From SCRD01 sp046705285 (GTDB lineage Bacteria > Acidobacteriota > Terriglobia > UBA7540): a stretch of DNA of 64,000 nucleotides. The position numbers and the translations under genes are program-made. Below are positions 17,197 to 24,965 of the stretch, piece by piece. The DNA lies in NCBI GenBank assembly GCA_046705285.1, contig JBJKQK010000083.1:1-64000 (forward strand), given 5' to 3'. The notes beneath the pieces are model-generated. The model did no database searches and was not told the origin of the DNA. It worked only from the letters and a program-made list of their open reading frames with translations. Numbering within the stretch: the stretch's first letter is position 1; every line of letters begins with the position of its first letter.

Positions 17197-18111
17197 ATGA
17201 AAGAGCCTACCAAGCGGGTTGGTATTGCAGCAGGAATAGGAATATTCCTGATGTTTGCCAGCTATATCGCAGAATATATCCTGGACCGGAATGGCATTAA
17301 TCCCGCGGACACTCTTCTTGACAACATTGTAATCGGTCTTTGCACAGGACTCCTGGTTTACACGTGGGCGACTCTGCTGACGGAAAGAGAATCACGCAAC
17401 CTTCTAATCGAGAACCTTAAACAGGAAGCTGTGTCCGAGGAACGTCACCGCGTAGCCCGTGAGATTCACGACACTGTGGCCCAGGCTCTCATGGCTGTTT
17501 CGCTGCAATTGGAGGCTGCGAAAGATGTCATGGAATCCAGCGCCAGCGAAGCGCTGGTGCATATCGACAAGGCACAAAGCGTGGCCCGCGAAGGGTTGGT
17601 GGAGGCTAGGCGAGTGGTCTGGGCGCTGCACCCCGAGTCCCTGGAAAGCGGCAATCTGGCGGGGGCTCTTCAGCGTCTCACTAATCGCATCGCTGACCAC
17701 CGCGAGATGAATGCTGAATTCTCGCTTCGCGGTGACCCTTGTTCGGCTGCGGGTGATATTGAGGCTGATGTCCTTCGCATTGCCCAGGAAGCCCTCAGCA
17801 ATGTGGTCAAGCATTCCGGTGCCAGAAAGGTTCGGGTGGAACTGGCTTATGGCAGCGCGGAAGCCCATCTACTGGTACAAGATGACGGCAGAGGGTTTCG
17901 TCGCGAAAACGACACATCTCGCCGGGGCTTTGGTCTGACCAGTATGCAGGAACGATCCCAGCGCATCGGGGCGCACCTGACGATTGAGAGTCGCCGTGGG
18001 TCGGGAACCCGCATCGAATTGACGTTTCCTTTTCACATCCATACTCTGAAGGGCGTTTCCGAAGAAAAGAATCGAAGCATTCAGGGCAGAGAAAAAGCCC
18101 AGCGCACCTGA
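17197..18111 (+). CDS. NarL-type sensor histidine kinase, copy 2 (tandem paralogue)
   Basis: 304 residues, alignable with copy 1 without gaps over the first 90 residues: both begin with an EPTKR motif, both have the two membrane helices, and both carry the phospho-acceptor at His91 (VAREIHDTVAQAL). The ATP-binding part has DDGRGF and FGLTSMQERSQRIGAHL. A C-terminal tail of about 15 charged residues (SEEKNRSIQGREKAQRT) is absent from copy 1. The gene pair most likely arose by tandem duplication. An alcohol dehydrogenase gene follows 43 bases later and may share the transcript. Confidence 0.93.
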   Translation: MKEPTKRVGIAAGIGIFLMFASYIAEYILDRNGINPADTLLDNIVIGLCTGLLVYTWATLLTERESRNLLIENLKQEAVSEERHRVAREIHDTVAQALMAVSLQLEAAKDVMESSASEALVHIDKAQSVAREGLVEARRVVWALHPESLESGNLAGALQRLTNRIADHREMNAEFSLRGDPCSAAGDIEADVLRIAQEALSNVVKHSGARKVRVELAYGSAEAHLLVQDDGRGFRRENDTSRRGFGLTSMQERSQRIGAHLTIESRRGSGTRIELTFPFHIHTLKGVSEEKNRSIQGREKAQRT

Positions 18112-18154
18112 ACCCGGGTGCCAAGTCAAGACATGCTACTCAGGGAGAATCCTT

Positions 18155-19174
18155 ATGCCGAGGATGAAGGTAGCGCAGGTAACGAAACCGGGCTCGCCCT
18201 TCGATCTGGTTGAGCGGGAAATTCCACGGCCGGGTCCGGGGCAGGTTCGCATTCGAGTGATGGCCTGCGGGATTTGTCATAGCGATCTCTACACCAGAGA
18301 AAACATCTTCCCGGGAATCCAATACCCGCGCGTGCCGGGTCACGAGGTAGCGGGCGTCATCGACGAAGTGGGACCTCAGGTCAATACATGGCGCAAGGGT
18401 CAGCGCGCCGGTGTAGGCTGGCATGGAGGCCACGACGGCGTCTGCGTGAATTGCCGCCGGGGAGATTTTATCAATTGCGTCAACCTGAAGGTGACCGGCA
18501 TCCATTATGACGGCGGCTACGAGGAATACATGGTGGCGCCTGAGAACGCATTGGCGGCGCTGCCGGAAGAGATTTCCTTTGAAGAGGCTGCACCCCTCCT
18601 GTGCGCAGGCATCACGACCTATAATTCCCTGCGCCACAGTGGAGCACTGCCCGGCGATCTGGTGGCAATCGAGGGCGTCGGTGGGCTCGGACATCTGGCT
18701 ATCCAGTTTGCCAATAAATTCGGGTTCAAGGTGGCAGCGATCAGCCGAGGGCCGGAGAATGCCGCGCTGGCTGGACAGCTGGGTGCGCATCATTACATCG
18801 ACAGCCGCGCCACAAATGTTTCCGAAGAACTTCAGAAAATGGGGGGAGCTCGAATTATTCTGGCCACAGCACCCAGTGGCAAATCAAAATCAGCTCTGGT
18901 TGACGGCCTCGCAACTAATGGCAAGATGCTGGTCGTGGGAGCAAGCCGCGAACCCATTGAGGTCTCTCCGGTTCAGCTCATTCACGGAAGGAGAAGCATC
19001 CAGGGCTGGCCATCCGGCGCACCAGCCGACTCGGAGGATACGCTGCGGTTTGCAGTCCTGAGCGGTATCCGGCCCATGATTGAAAGGTTTTCCCTCTCCC
19101 ACGCCAACGAAGCCTACGAGCGCATGATAAGCGGTAAAGCTAAATACCGTGTCGTCCTCACCATGCAGGATTAG
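18155..19174 (+). CDS. Zinc-dependent alcohol dehydrogenase (MDR superfamily)
   Basis: 339 residues. An NAD(P)-dependent alcohol or aldehyde oxidoreductase of the medium-chain family. The catalytic zinc ligands are Cys41 (CGICHSD), His63 (PGHEVAGVIDEVG) and Cys150 (PLLCAG). The nucleotide-binding motif is GVGGLGHLAIQFA. The structural zinc loop is altered: where relatives have four cysteines, this protein has Asp94, Cys97, Cys100 and Cys108 (HDGVCVNCRRGDF). Asp may still bind zinc, or the site may be weaker. It is 43 bases after the second kinase on the same strand. Substrate unknown. Confidence 0.92.
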   Translation: MPRMKVAQVTKPGSPFDLVEREIPRPGPGQVRIRVMACGICHSDLYTRENIFPGIQYPRVPGHEVAGVIDEVGPQVNTWRKGQRAGVGWHGGHDGVCVNCRRGDFINCVNLKVTGIHYDGGYEEYMVAPENALAALPEEISFEEAAPLLCAGITTYNSLRHSGALPGDLVAIEGVGGLGHLAIQFANKFGFKVAAISRGPENAALAGQLGAHHYIDSRATNVSEELQKMGGARIILATAPSGKSKSALVDGLATNGKMLVVGASREPIEVSPVQLIHGRRSIQGWPSGAPADSEDTLRFAVLSGIRPMIERFSLSHANEAYERMISGKAKYRVVLTMQD

Positions 19175-19313
19175 CAGATTTTACTGTCTCAGTGAACCCG
19201 CCTGAACCGTCGAGCGTCACCATAAAGCAAGTTACAGTCGGAGAAGAGGTGTGGCAGTTGCCAATGCTTGATTTCACCAACAGGAGTACGGTGATGATGC
19301 TCACCTTATGCTT

Positions 19314-21497
19314 CTATCGGACGGGTGCGTCGTTCCGGAGGTAATGGTCAAAAAAGTCAGAAGCGGCGTGAAATGTGCGGAGCCAGGTCGAGTGCAGAAG
19401 GAAAATATGGACTTCATTCGGGAACACAATCTGCTGGAATGGGACTCCCTGTTTCCGGAGGGCTTCCACCAGGTGAACCATTTCCTTGAAGGGCACGTCA
19501 CGATCATCGTCTCCTTGAATAAGTAACACTGGCGACCGCCACGTTTTTACATAGGCCAGGGGTGACGATTCGAAGGCCAGCCGCTCTGCTGCGGGCTGCC
19601 GCTGCGGATAGTACGACGGGACCCAGGTTGGAATTTCAAAGTTCCAATTGTGGACGCCCGAAATGTCAACACCCGCAGCAAAAAGGTCGGAGGCGCGCGC
19701 CAGGGCAAGCGCAGTCAGGTAACCACCCCACGAACCGCCCCAGACGCCAATTCGTTCAGGATCAACATCGCTCCGATTTCGAAGGTAAAGGCCTGCTCCT
19801 TCTACATCATTAAGCTCGCTTCCCCCTGTGGCGCCAATATTAGGCGCTTCCCGAAAGTCCAACCCATAGCCAATGCCGCCGCGATAATTGATGGAAAGCA
19901 CAATGTAACCACGGCTGACGAGGTACTGGTTCATGGCGTAATCGTTGCTATAGTAATCCATGGGATTCCAGCCCAGGAGCATCTGCCGCTGTGAACCACC
20001 GTGCAGATAAAGGATGGCCGGGTGCCTCTTGCCATTGTGGTCATTCCACGGAAGAAAGAGTTGGCCATGGATGCGAAGGCCGTCGGCAGCGGAAACGATA
20101 ACCGGCTGTGGAGTAATCATCTGCCGGGCTGGGAAATCCCGGGGAATGGCTTTGGGCACAAGATCGCGGATTTTGCCGGACGCCTCAAGTACAGCGGGTC
20201 GCGACGGTAGCTTGGCGTCAGAGTGCAGCAAAAGGATCCTCTTACCCTGGCGCGTGATGACGGGCGACCACTCGATACCGATGCCGTTGGTGAGGCGTAC
20301 CGGCTGGTTGCCAGTAACAGATTCCTTCCACAGATGGCGGCGATCAATGTCATCCTCGTTGGAACTAAAAATCAATTCATGCCGGTCCGGACCGAGCGTG
20401 ACGTCTCGGACAACGTAATTGCCGGGAGTCAACAGATGCGCCGCACCGCCAGTGGCAGGAACCGAGTACAGGTGTGTCCATCCATCACGCTCCCAAGGGA
20501 ACACCAGCCGGTTCCCGGCAACCCATAACAGCTGGTTGCGGGCTACAACCCCATGGAAAACACTTCCAGGACCGTCCTGGGCTGTCCACACTTCTTTGCC
20601 TGCTCCGGTCGCCACATCGGCAACACGGATCGACCACGGCTGGCCGGTTCTCTCTGGCCCGAAAATCCTTTCGTGCTCTGAGGCCGGTATCCTTATAAAC
20701 GCAATCTGTTTCCCGTCCGGCGACCAGACGGGATTCGAATCGAGGTCCACACTGGGGTCGAGATAGTGCAGGCTGTTCTGTGCAAAGTCATAAACACCGA
20801 TCAGGCTATGATTCTCGCGGTCGCTCACAAACGCCAGCATGGTTCCGTCCGGTGACCAGCGCAGTGACTTCGCTTTCCCTTCTCCATGAATCAGTTGTGT
20901 GGCCTTTCCAGGAGGATTAATCTTCACGAGCCACACGTGTCCCTTTAGAATGAAAGCAACACTGGTTCCCGTGGGTGAAACTGCCGGCGAGTGGCCTTGG
21001 CCCAGGCATTCAGGGGCTCTGCCGTTGAGAGACATGAGCCAGACATCCTGCTCAACGCCCTGCGGCACAGCTCGGGGATTCGGATATGCGCCGCCATTTT
21101 CGAAATCGCCTCCGCGGACGTAAACGACGCCAGAAGCATCCGGGAGCCATGCCAATTCTCCAACATCCTGGCCATTGTCTCCGGAATAATCGGTGAGCTG
21201 GCGAGCAATAAACTTGCCGTCGTCAGATGCTGCCTCCGCCACCCAAACGTTGCGCGCTCCGCGTGCATTGAAAACCCAGGCTGCTTCTGCGCCAGCCGGA
21301 GCAGCCGTCAAATCGGTGGGAAACGGAGCGCTCATCACCTGCTCCAGGGTGAAGGGATGCGGCTGAGCTACGGCGCAGATGCCGGCAGCAAGCGCCAGGC
21401 AGAAACTCAACAAAGCACGGTTGCCAAAAAGCTTGAACATCATGACGGACTTTGCCAGACTCCACTGCAAGAATCTTGAAAGCCAGCCTCCCAGCAC
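19314..21497 (-). CDS. Prolyl oligopeptidase family (S9) peptidase, secreted
   Basis: 727 residues in the longest frame; internal ATGs at 21443 and 21440 just before a signal peptide (MMFKLFGNRALLSFCLALAA) are equally likely starts, since none has a good ribosome site. Residues about 60-480 form a beta-propeller with WD40/TolB-like turns (RWSPDGTMLAFVSDR, PVWSPDGKQIAFIR). The C-terminal alpha/beta hydrolase holds the nucleophile Ser in GGSWGGYLTAL, Asp in LIQGDDDRDVPF and His in PNEVHIFLL. The enzyme cleaves short peptides in the periplasm. It lies downstream of a TIM-barrel gene in the same direction. Confidence 0.92.
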   Translation of the reverse strand: MLGGWLSRFLQWSLAKSVMMFKLFGNRALLSFCLALAAGICAVAQPHPFTLEQVMSAPFPTDLTAAPAGAEAAWVFNARGARNVWVAEAASDDGKFIARQLTDYSGDNGQDVGELAWLPDASGVVYVRGGDFENGGAYPNPRAVPQGVEQDVWLMSLNGRAPECLGQGHSPAVSPTGTSVAFILKGHVWLVKINPPGKATQLIHGEGKAKSLRWSPDGTMLAFVSDRENHSLIGVYDFAQNSLHYLDPSVDLDSNPVWSPDGKQIAFIRIPASEHERIFGPERTGQPWSIRVADVATGAGKEVWTAQDGPGSVFHGVVARNQLLWVAGNRLVFPWERDGWTHLYSVPATGGAAHLLTPGNYVVRDVTLGPDRHELIFSSNEDDIDRRHLWKESVTGNQPVRLTNGIGIEWSPVITRQGKRILLLHSDAKLPSRPAVLEASGKIRDLVPKAIPRDFPARQMITPQPVIVSAADGLRIHGQLFLPWNDHNGKRHPAILYLHGGSQRQMLLGWNPMDYYSNDYAMNQYLVSRGYIVLSINYRGGIGYGLDFREAPNIGATGGSELNDVEGAGLYLRNRSDVDPERIGVWGGSWGGYLTALALARASDLFAAGVDISGVHNWNFEIPTWVPSYYPQRQPAAERLAFESSPLAYVKTWRSPVLLIQGDDDRDVPFKEMVHLVEALRKQGVPFQQIVFPNEVHIFLLHSTWLRTFHAASDFFDHYLRNDAPVR

Positions 21498-21559
21498 TCG
21501 GGAGCGTCGCAGGAAATGCCGCTCGATGCTGAGGGACCAGCTCTCTATTCAAAGCCTCA

Positions 21560-22591
21560 TCAGCTTAAGCGACCTGGAAGGTATTGCCGGAGGAAGCGGT
21601 AAGCGAGGATAAATCCATCCTTTCGAGCCTGCGGAAACTCTTCGTCATTGTCACGGGCAGGCGCATCCCAGAACCGGTCTTCATGTTCGACTGCTGCACC
21701 ACCGTTGAATCCAACCTGGAGCAAAACCGTAAGAAATCGGGGCCAGTCCATCAATCCCTGTCCCGGAATTCGATAGCGCCACCACCCCTCTCCCAGGATA
21801 CCGACCTGCTGAAGAACCGGCTGTGTGATTTCCGTATCTTTCAGATGAATGGCAAGAAGCCGATCCCGAATGTCCCACACCGCCCGGTAAGGATCAATGT
21901 ACTGGCGCACCAGGTGCGAGGGATCAAACTCCATGCCAAGGTGGTGGTCTGACACAAGGGAAAAAACCTGGTCCCACGCTGCAGGGACTGTGGCGAAGTT
22001 GATTGCGGTAGGATAATTTTCCCAGCCCATTGAAACGTCATACTTCTGGCAGACCGGCAGGAATTTCTCGTGAAACACTTCTGCCAGTTCTTTGGCCTGC
22101 CGCTCAACACTCGCTCCTGGAATCCCTCCGCTAAACGAACCCACGAACTTGCAGCCCAGGCGGTGGGCGAATTCCAGGCAGTGAATAAACTTCTCGTTCA
22201 TCGAGCGGCGCTCTGCCGGATCAGGCGCAATGTGGTTAATCCCCTTGCCCTGCAAATCAGAGAAGCATTCGACGCTGATAATGCGGCAACCTGTATCGCG
22301 CGAAGTCGCAAGAATCTTGTCGATCTCGCTGTCACTCAGGTAAGGGTTGAAATTCTTGCCGATTTTAACGACAACGCCTTCGTATCCGGTTTCGGTGGCA
22401 AAGGCCAGCTTCTGCCGCGAGTAGTGCGTGATAATGGCCAGCTTGGGGTATTTGGTCTCAGGGGCAAGAGGCACATCGGATTGCCTCCTACTCTCTGTTT
22501 CCGCGCCCAGGCTTCCGGCCGCCCCCAAGGCCGCGGCGGACATCCCAGCCGCCTTCATAAACTCCCGCCTTCCGACCTCCGACCGTTTCAT
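21560..22591 (-). CDS. Sugar phosphate isomerase/epimerase-like TIM-barrel protein with Tat signal
   Basis: 343 residues. The N-terminus is a twin-arginine signal (VGRREFMKAAGMSAAALGAA), so the protein is exported folded. The rest is a xylose-isomerase-like TIM barrel: metal-site-type residues occur in GWENYPTAIN, GMEFDPSHLVRQ, AIHLKDTEI and AAVEHEDRFWD. Family members isomerise or epimerise sugars or oxidise sugar derivatives; the substrate here is unknown. The S9 peptidase gene follows on the same strand. No strong ribosome site precedes the ATG. Confidence 0.87.
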   Translation of the reverse strand: MKRSEVGRREFMKAAGMSAAALGAAGSLGAETESRRQSDVPLAPETKYPKLAIITHYSRQKLAFATETGYEGVVVKIGKNFNPYLSDSEIDKILATSRDTGCRIISVECFSDLQGKGINHIAPDPAERRSMNEKFIHCLEFAHRLGCKFVGSFSGGIPGASVERQAKELAEVFHEKFLPVCQKYDVSMGWENYPTAINFATVPAAWDQVFSLVSDHHLGMEFDPSHLVRQYIDPYRAVWDIRDRLLAIHLKDTEITQPVLQQVGILGEGWWRYRIPGQGLMDWPRFLTVLLQVGFNGGAAVEHEDRFWDAPARDNDEEFPQARKDGFILAYRFLRQYLPGRLS

Positions 22592-22810
22592 GAATCAGCC
22601 CCAAATTGAATTGAAGGGTGAGTATAGGACATGCACCATACCACTAGCAACTGAAAAGCCGGGGAACTCGAAAAGATGCCGAGCATGGCAGCCGGGACCC
22701 TCTTAATAATCAGGAGATAGGTTTTGAAACATGGCAGTGAGGTTTGAGTGGTCCGGCTCCGGGCGTGCACTGATCATTACGCCGTCAAAGTGCACAATTC
22801 CTGCATGTTT

Positions 22811-24034
22811 CTATTTTCCCGAGGGGGTCCCCTTCGAATGCCCTTCGTCTGACGCCGCGACTTCGGAGAGTATCCTTTCCCCTGCCGCCGGGAGCGGCAA
22901 TATCAGGCGCAGGAATGGGGGTGCGACGAGCGTGGTCACAATGCTCATGAGGAGAACAATCGCGTACACTGCGTCAGAAATTGTGTGCAGGGTCAACCCA
23001 ACGCCCGCAACAATCAATCCAACTTCTCCGCGGGGAATCATTCCAACCCCGACTCGAAGCGCATCCTTGAAGCCTAAACGCAGGCTTCCCAACCCACATC
23101 CAACGAGCTTTCCGACAATGGCCAGCAAACAGATAACCGTAGCCATGGAAATCAAACCGGGCTTTGCAAAGGTGTGCACATTCACCTGAACGCCAAGAAT
23201 GACAAAAAAGAACGGCGCCAGAAATTCGCTGAGCGGATGCGCATTCTCATGCAGTTTCCACCGCTCACTGTGGTCGGCAAAAGCAAGGCCAGACAAGAAT
23301 GCACCGACAATGGCTGCCATCCCAATGTAGACCGAGGCCAGCGAAAGACCGAGACAAAGAATAACCGACAAGATGAAAGCAGAGTTTTGGGCACGAAGTT
23401 TTTCAACCTGGGGTTGGAACCGCCCGATCACCCGGGAACCGAAGAAAATCATGACCAGCGCAAAAGCAACCGCCTCACCCGCGATCGTGAGCAATTGCAG
23501 ATAATGAATTTGGCCGGCGGAAAGGCTGCTGACGACTGCAAGAACCAGTAGCCCGAGAATATCGTCCATGACAGCCGCAGCCAGGATCACTCGTGCTGCG
23601 CGAGTTGACAGGGCCCCTAAGTCAGCCAGGACTCTGGCCGTGATGCCAACGCTGGTCGCCACCATGGCCGCCCCCACAAAAATCGACTCAACGGTCGTGT
23701 GGCCTCCGACTTCCATGTACCAGAGCCCCAGAAGAAAAGGCAGGATGACTCCGGACACGGCAACGGCCATGGCCGTCCAGCCGACTCCCAGCACGTCTCT
23801 TGGCTTCGTTTCCAGACCTACTGTAAACAGGAGGAAGACCGCACCGATTTCAGCAATTCCCAGGGTCAGCTGATTGGGGTGAACAAGGTTCAATAGGGAG
23901 GGTCCCAGCAACACTCCTGCCAGCAACTCGCCCAGCACTCCAGGCTGCCGGAGCCATTCGAAGATTTCCGCCAGAAGCTTTCCTCCACCAAACATCAGGA
24001 AAAGTTCCAGCAATACCGTGCCTGAGTGCTCCAT
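22811..24034 (-). CDS. Cation:proton antiporter, CPA2 family
   Basis: 407 residues with about twelve membrane helices. Family features are LAGVLLGPSLLNLVHPNQ near the start, the pore-lining VMDDILGLLVLAVVSS, with the paired acidic residues typical of electrogenic exchangers, and MIPRGEVGLIVAGVGL. It exchanges Na+ or K+ for protons in the inner membrane. There is no TrkA-N or USP domain, so the protein is the transport domain only. Its ATG has GAGG five bases upstream. It ends with a charged tail (SEVAASDEGHSKGTPSGK). Confidence 0.92.
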   Translation of the reverse strand: MEHSGTVLLELFLMFGGGKLLAEIFEWLRQPGVLGELLAGVLLGPSLLNLVHPNQLTLGIAEIGAVFLLFTVGLETKPRDVLGVGWTAMAVAVSGVILPFLLGLWYMEVGGHTTVESIFVGAAMVATSVGITARVLADLGALSTRAARVILAAAVMDDILGLLVLAVVSSLSAGQIHYLQLLTIAGEAVAFALVMIFFGSRVIGRFQPQVEKLRAQNSAFILSVILCLGLSLASVYIGMAAIVGAFLSGLAFADHSERWKLHENAHPLSEFLAPFFFVILGVQVNVHTFAKPGLISMATVICLLAIVGKLVGCGLGSLRLGFKDALRVGVGMIPRGEVGLIVAGVGLTLHTISDAVYAIVLLMSIVTTLVAPPFLRLILPLPAAGERILSEVAASDEGHSKGTPSGK

Positions 24035-24262
24035 AACCTCACAGACTCTCGGGTTCTCAAAGCCGCTGTGACTTTCTTGCCAACCAGATCAAAAGGCGAG
24101 ACTTCGCAGAATCACAGTTCCAGTACCAGGCAAAATGCCATGCAGCGATCGAAGGGCAGAAAAAAGAAAGCGTTGCTGTTTGCAAGAATAATAACTCAGT
24201 GTCAATAGCAGCACCTGTCTGTGCCCTGCAAAGCACACAGGACGGCGCTAACTTTCCGCTGG

Positions 24263-24904
24263 TTACTGCTTCTGACCTGTGCCCCGAACGAAGACCGCCT
24301 TGCCGGGAGCAAACTCGATATGTGTAACATGATCGGGCAGCAGGAAAGGCTTGCTGAGATCGATTTTAAATTCGGACTGGACGTAAGTCTCGATAAACCA
24401 ATTGACGAGCCAATCAGAAAGTGTAGTATTTCCGATCCGCATGTTCTTGATCGTAACCTTGCCAGTTCCATTTCCGCTCTCAACCACCCCCAGCGCCGTC
24501 ACATGCTGTGTGCCAGTGAATATCGAGGCGAGCAGGCTGGCGCCGAGCTGATCGCCGAGTTGCCCAGTGGGCTTGAGCTGGTCAAAATTGACATTCGCCG
24601 CGCCAAAAACGCCTTCGGGTTTGAAATGAATGTCAATATCAGACACGCCCGCAGGCAAGAACTGAGGACGATCATATTTGATAAATGAATTCACTTCCAT
24701 ATCCGTGATCACGACCGGTTTCTCTGATCTGGCCCCCGTCCGACTCGGCGATGAAAGCTCCATCATTTTGGCTTGGAACCCATTTGCCGCGGCCTGAGAA
24801 AGTCCAGCCGTCGGATGCGATTGTTCCGGAAGGGCCACGGTTGTCAAATCACAAAGGCCCAACAAAATACAGCTGACCATCAGCGGTAGAAGCACCCCAG
24901 CCAT
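24263..24904 (-). CDS. Hypothetical membrane-anchored or secreted protein downstream of asmA
   Basis: 213 residues from the ATG at 24904, which has GAGG at a good distance and begins a hydrophobic signal (MAGVLLPLMVSCILLGLC). A longer frame begins with a TTG at 25030 and would overlap asmA by 65 bases. The mature part is beta-rich in character (ITDMEVNSFIKYDRPQFLPA, GVFGAANVNFDQLKP, and LSKPFLLPDHVTHIEFAPGK near the end) and recalls lipid-interacting periplasmic domains, but I cannot name a family. The position after the AsmA gene suggests a role at the cell envelope. Confidence 0.75.
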   Translation of the reverse strand: MAGVLLPLMVSCILLGLCDLTTVALPEQSHPTAGLSQAAANGFQAKMMELSSPSRTGARSEKPVVITDMEVNSFIKYDRPQFLPAGVSDIDIHFKPEGVFGAANVNFDQLKPTGQLGDQLGASLLASIFTGTQHVTALGVVESGNGTGKVTIKNMRIGNTTLSDWLVNWFIETYVQSEFKIDLSKPFLLPDHVTHIEFAPGKAVFVRGTGQKQ

Positions 24905-24965
24905 AAGTTGCCTCGCATCTGTGGGCCTAACAATGGCAAAAAACTTCTCCAAGAAAGCGTCTCCT

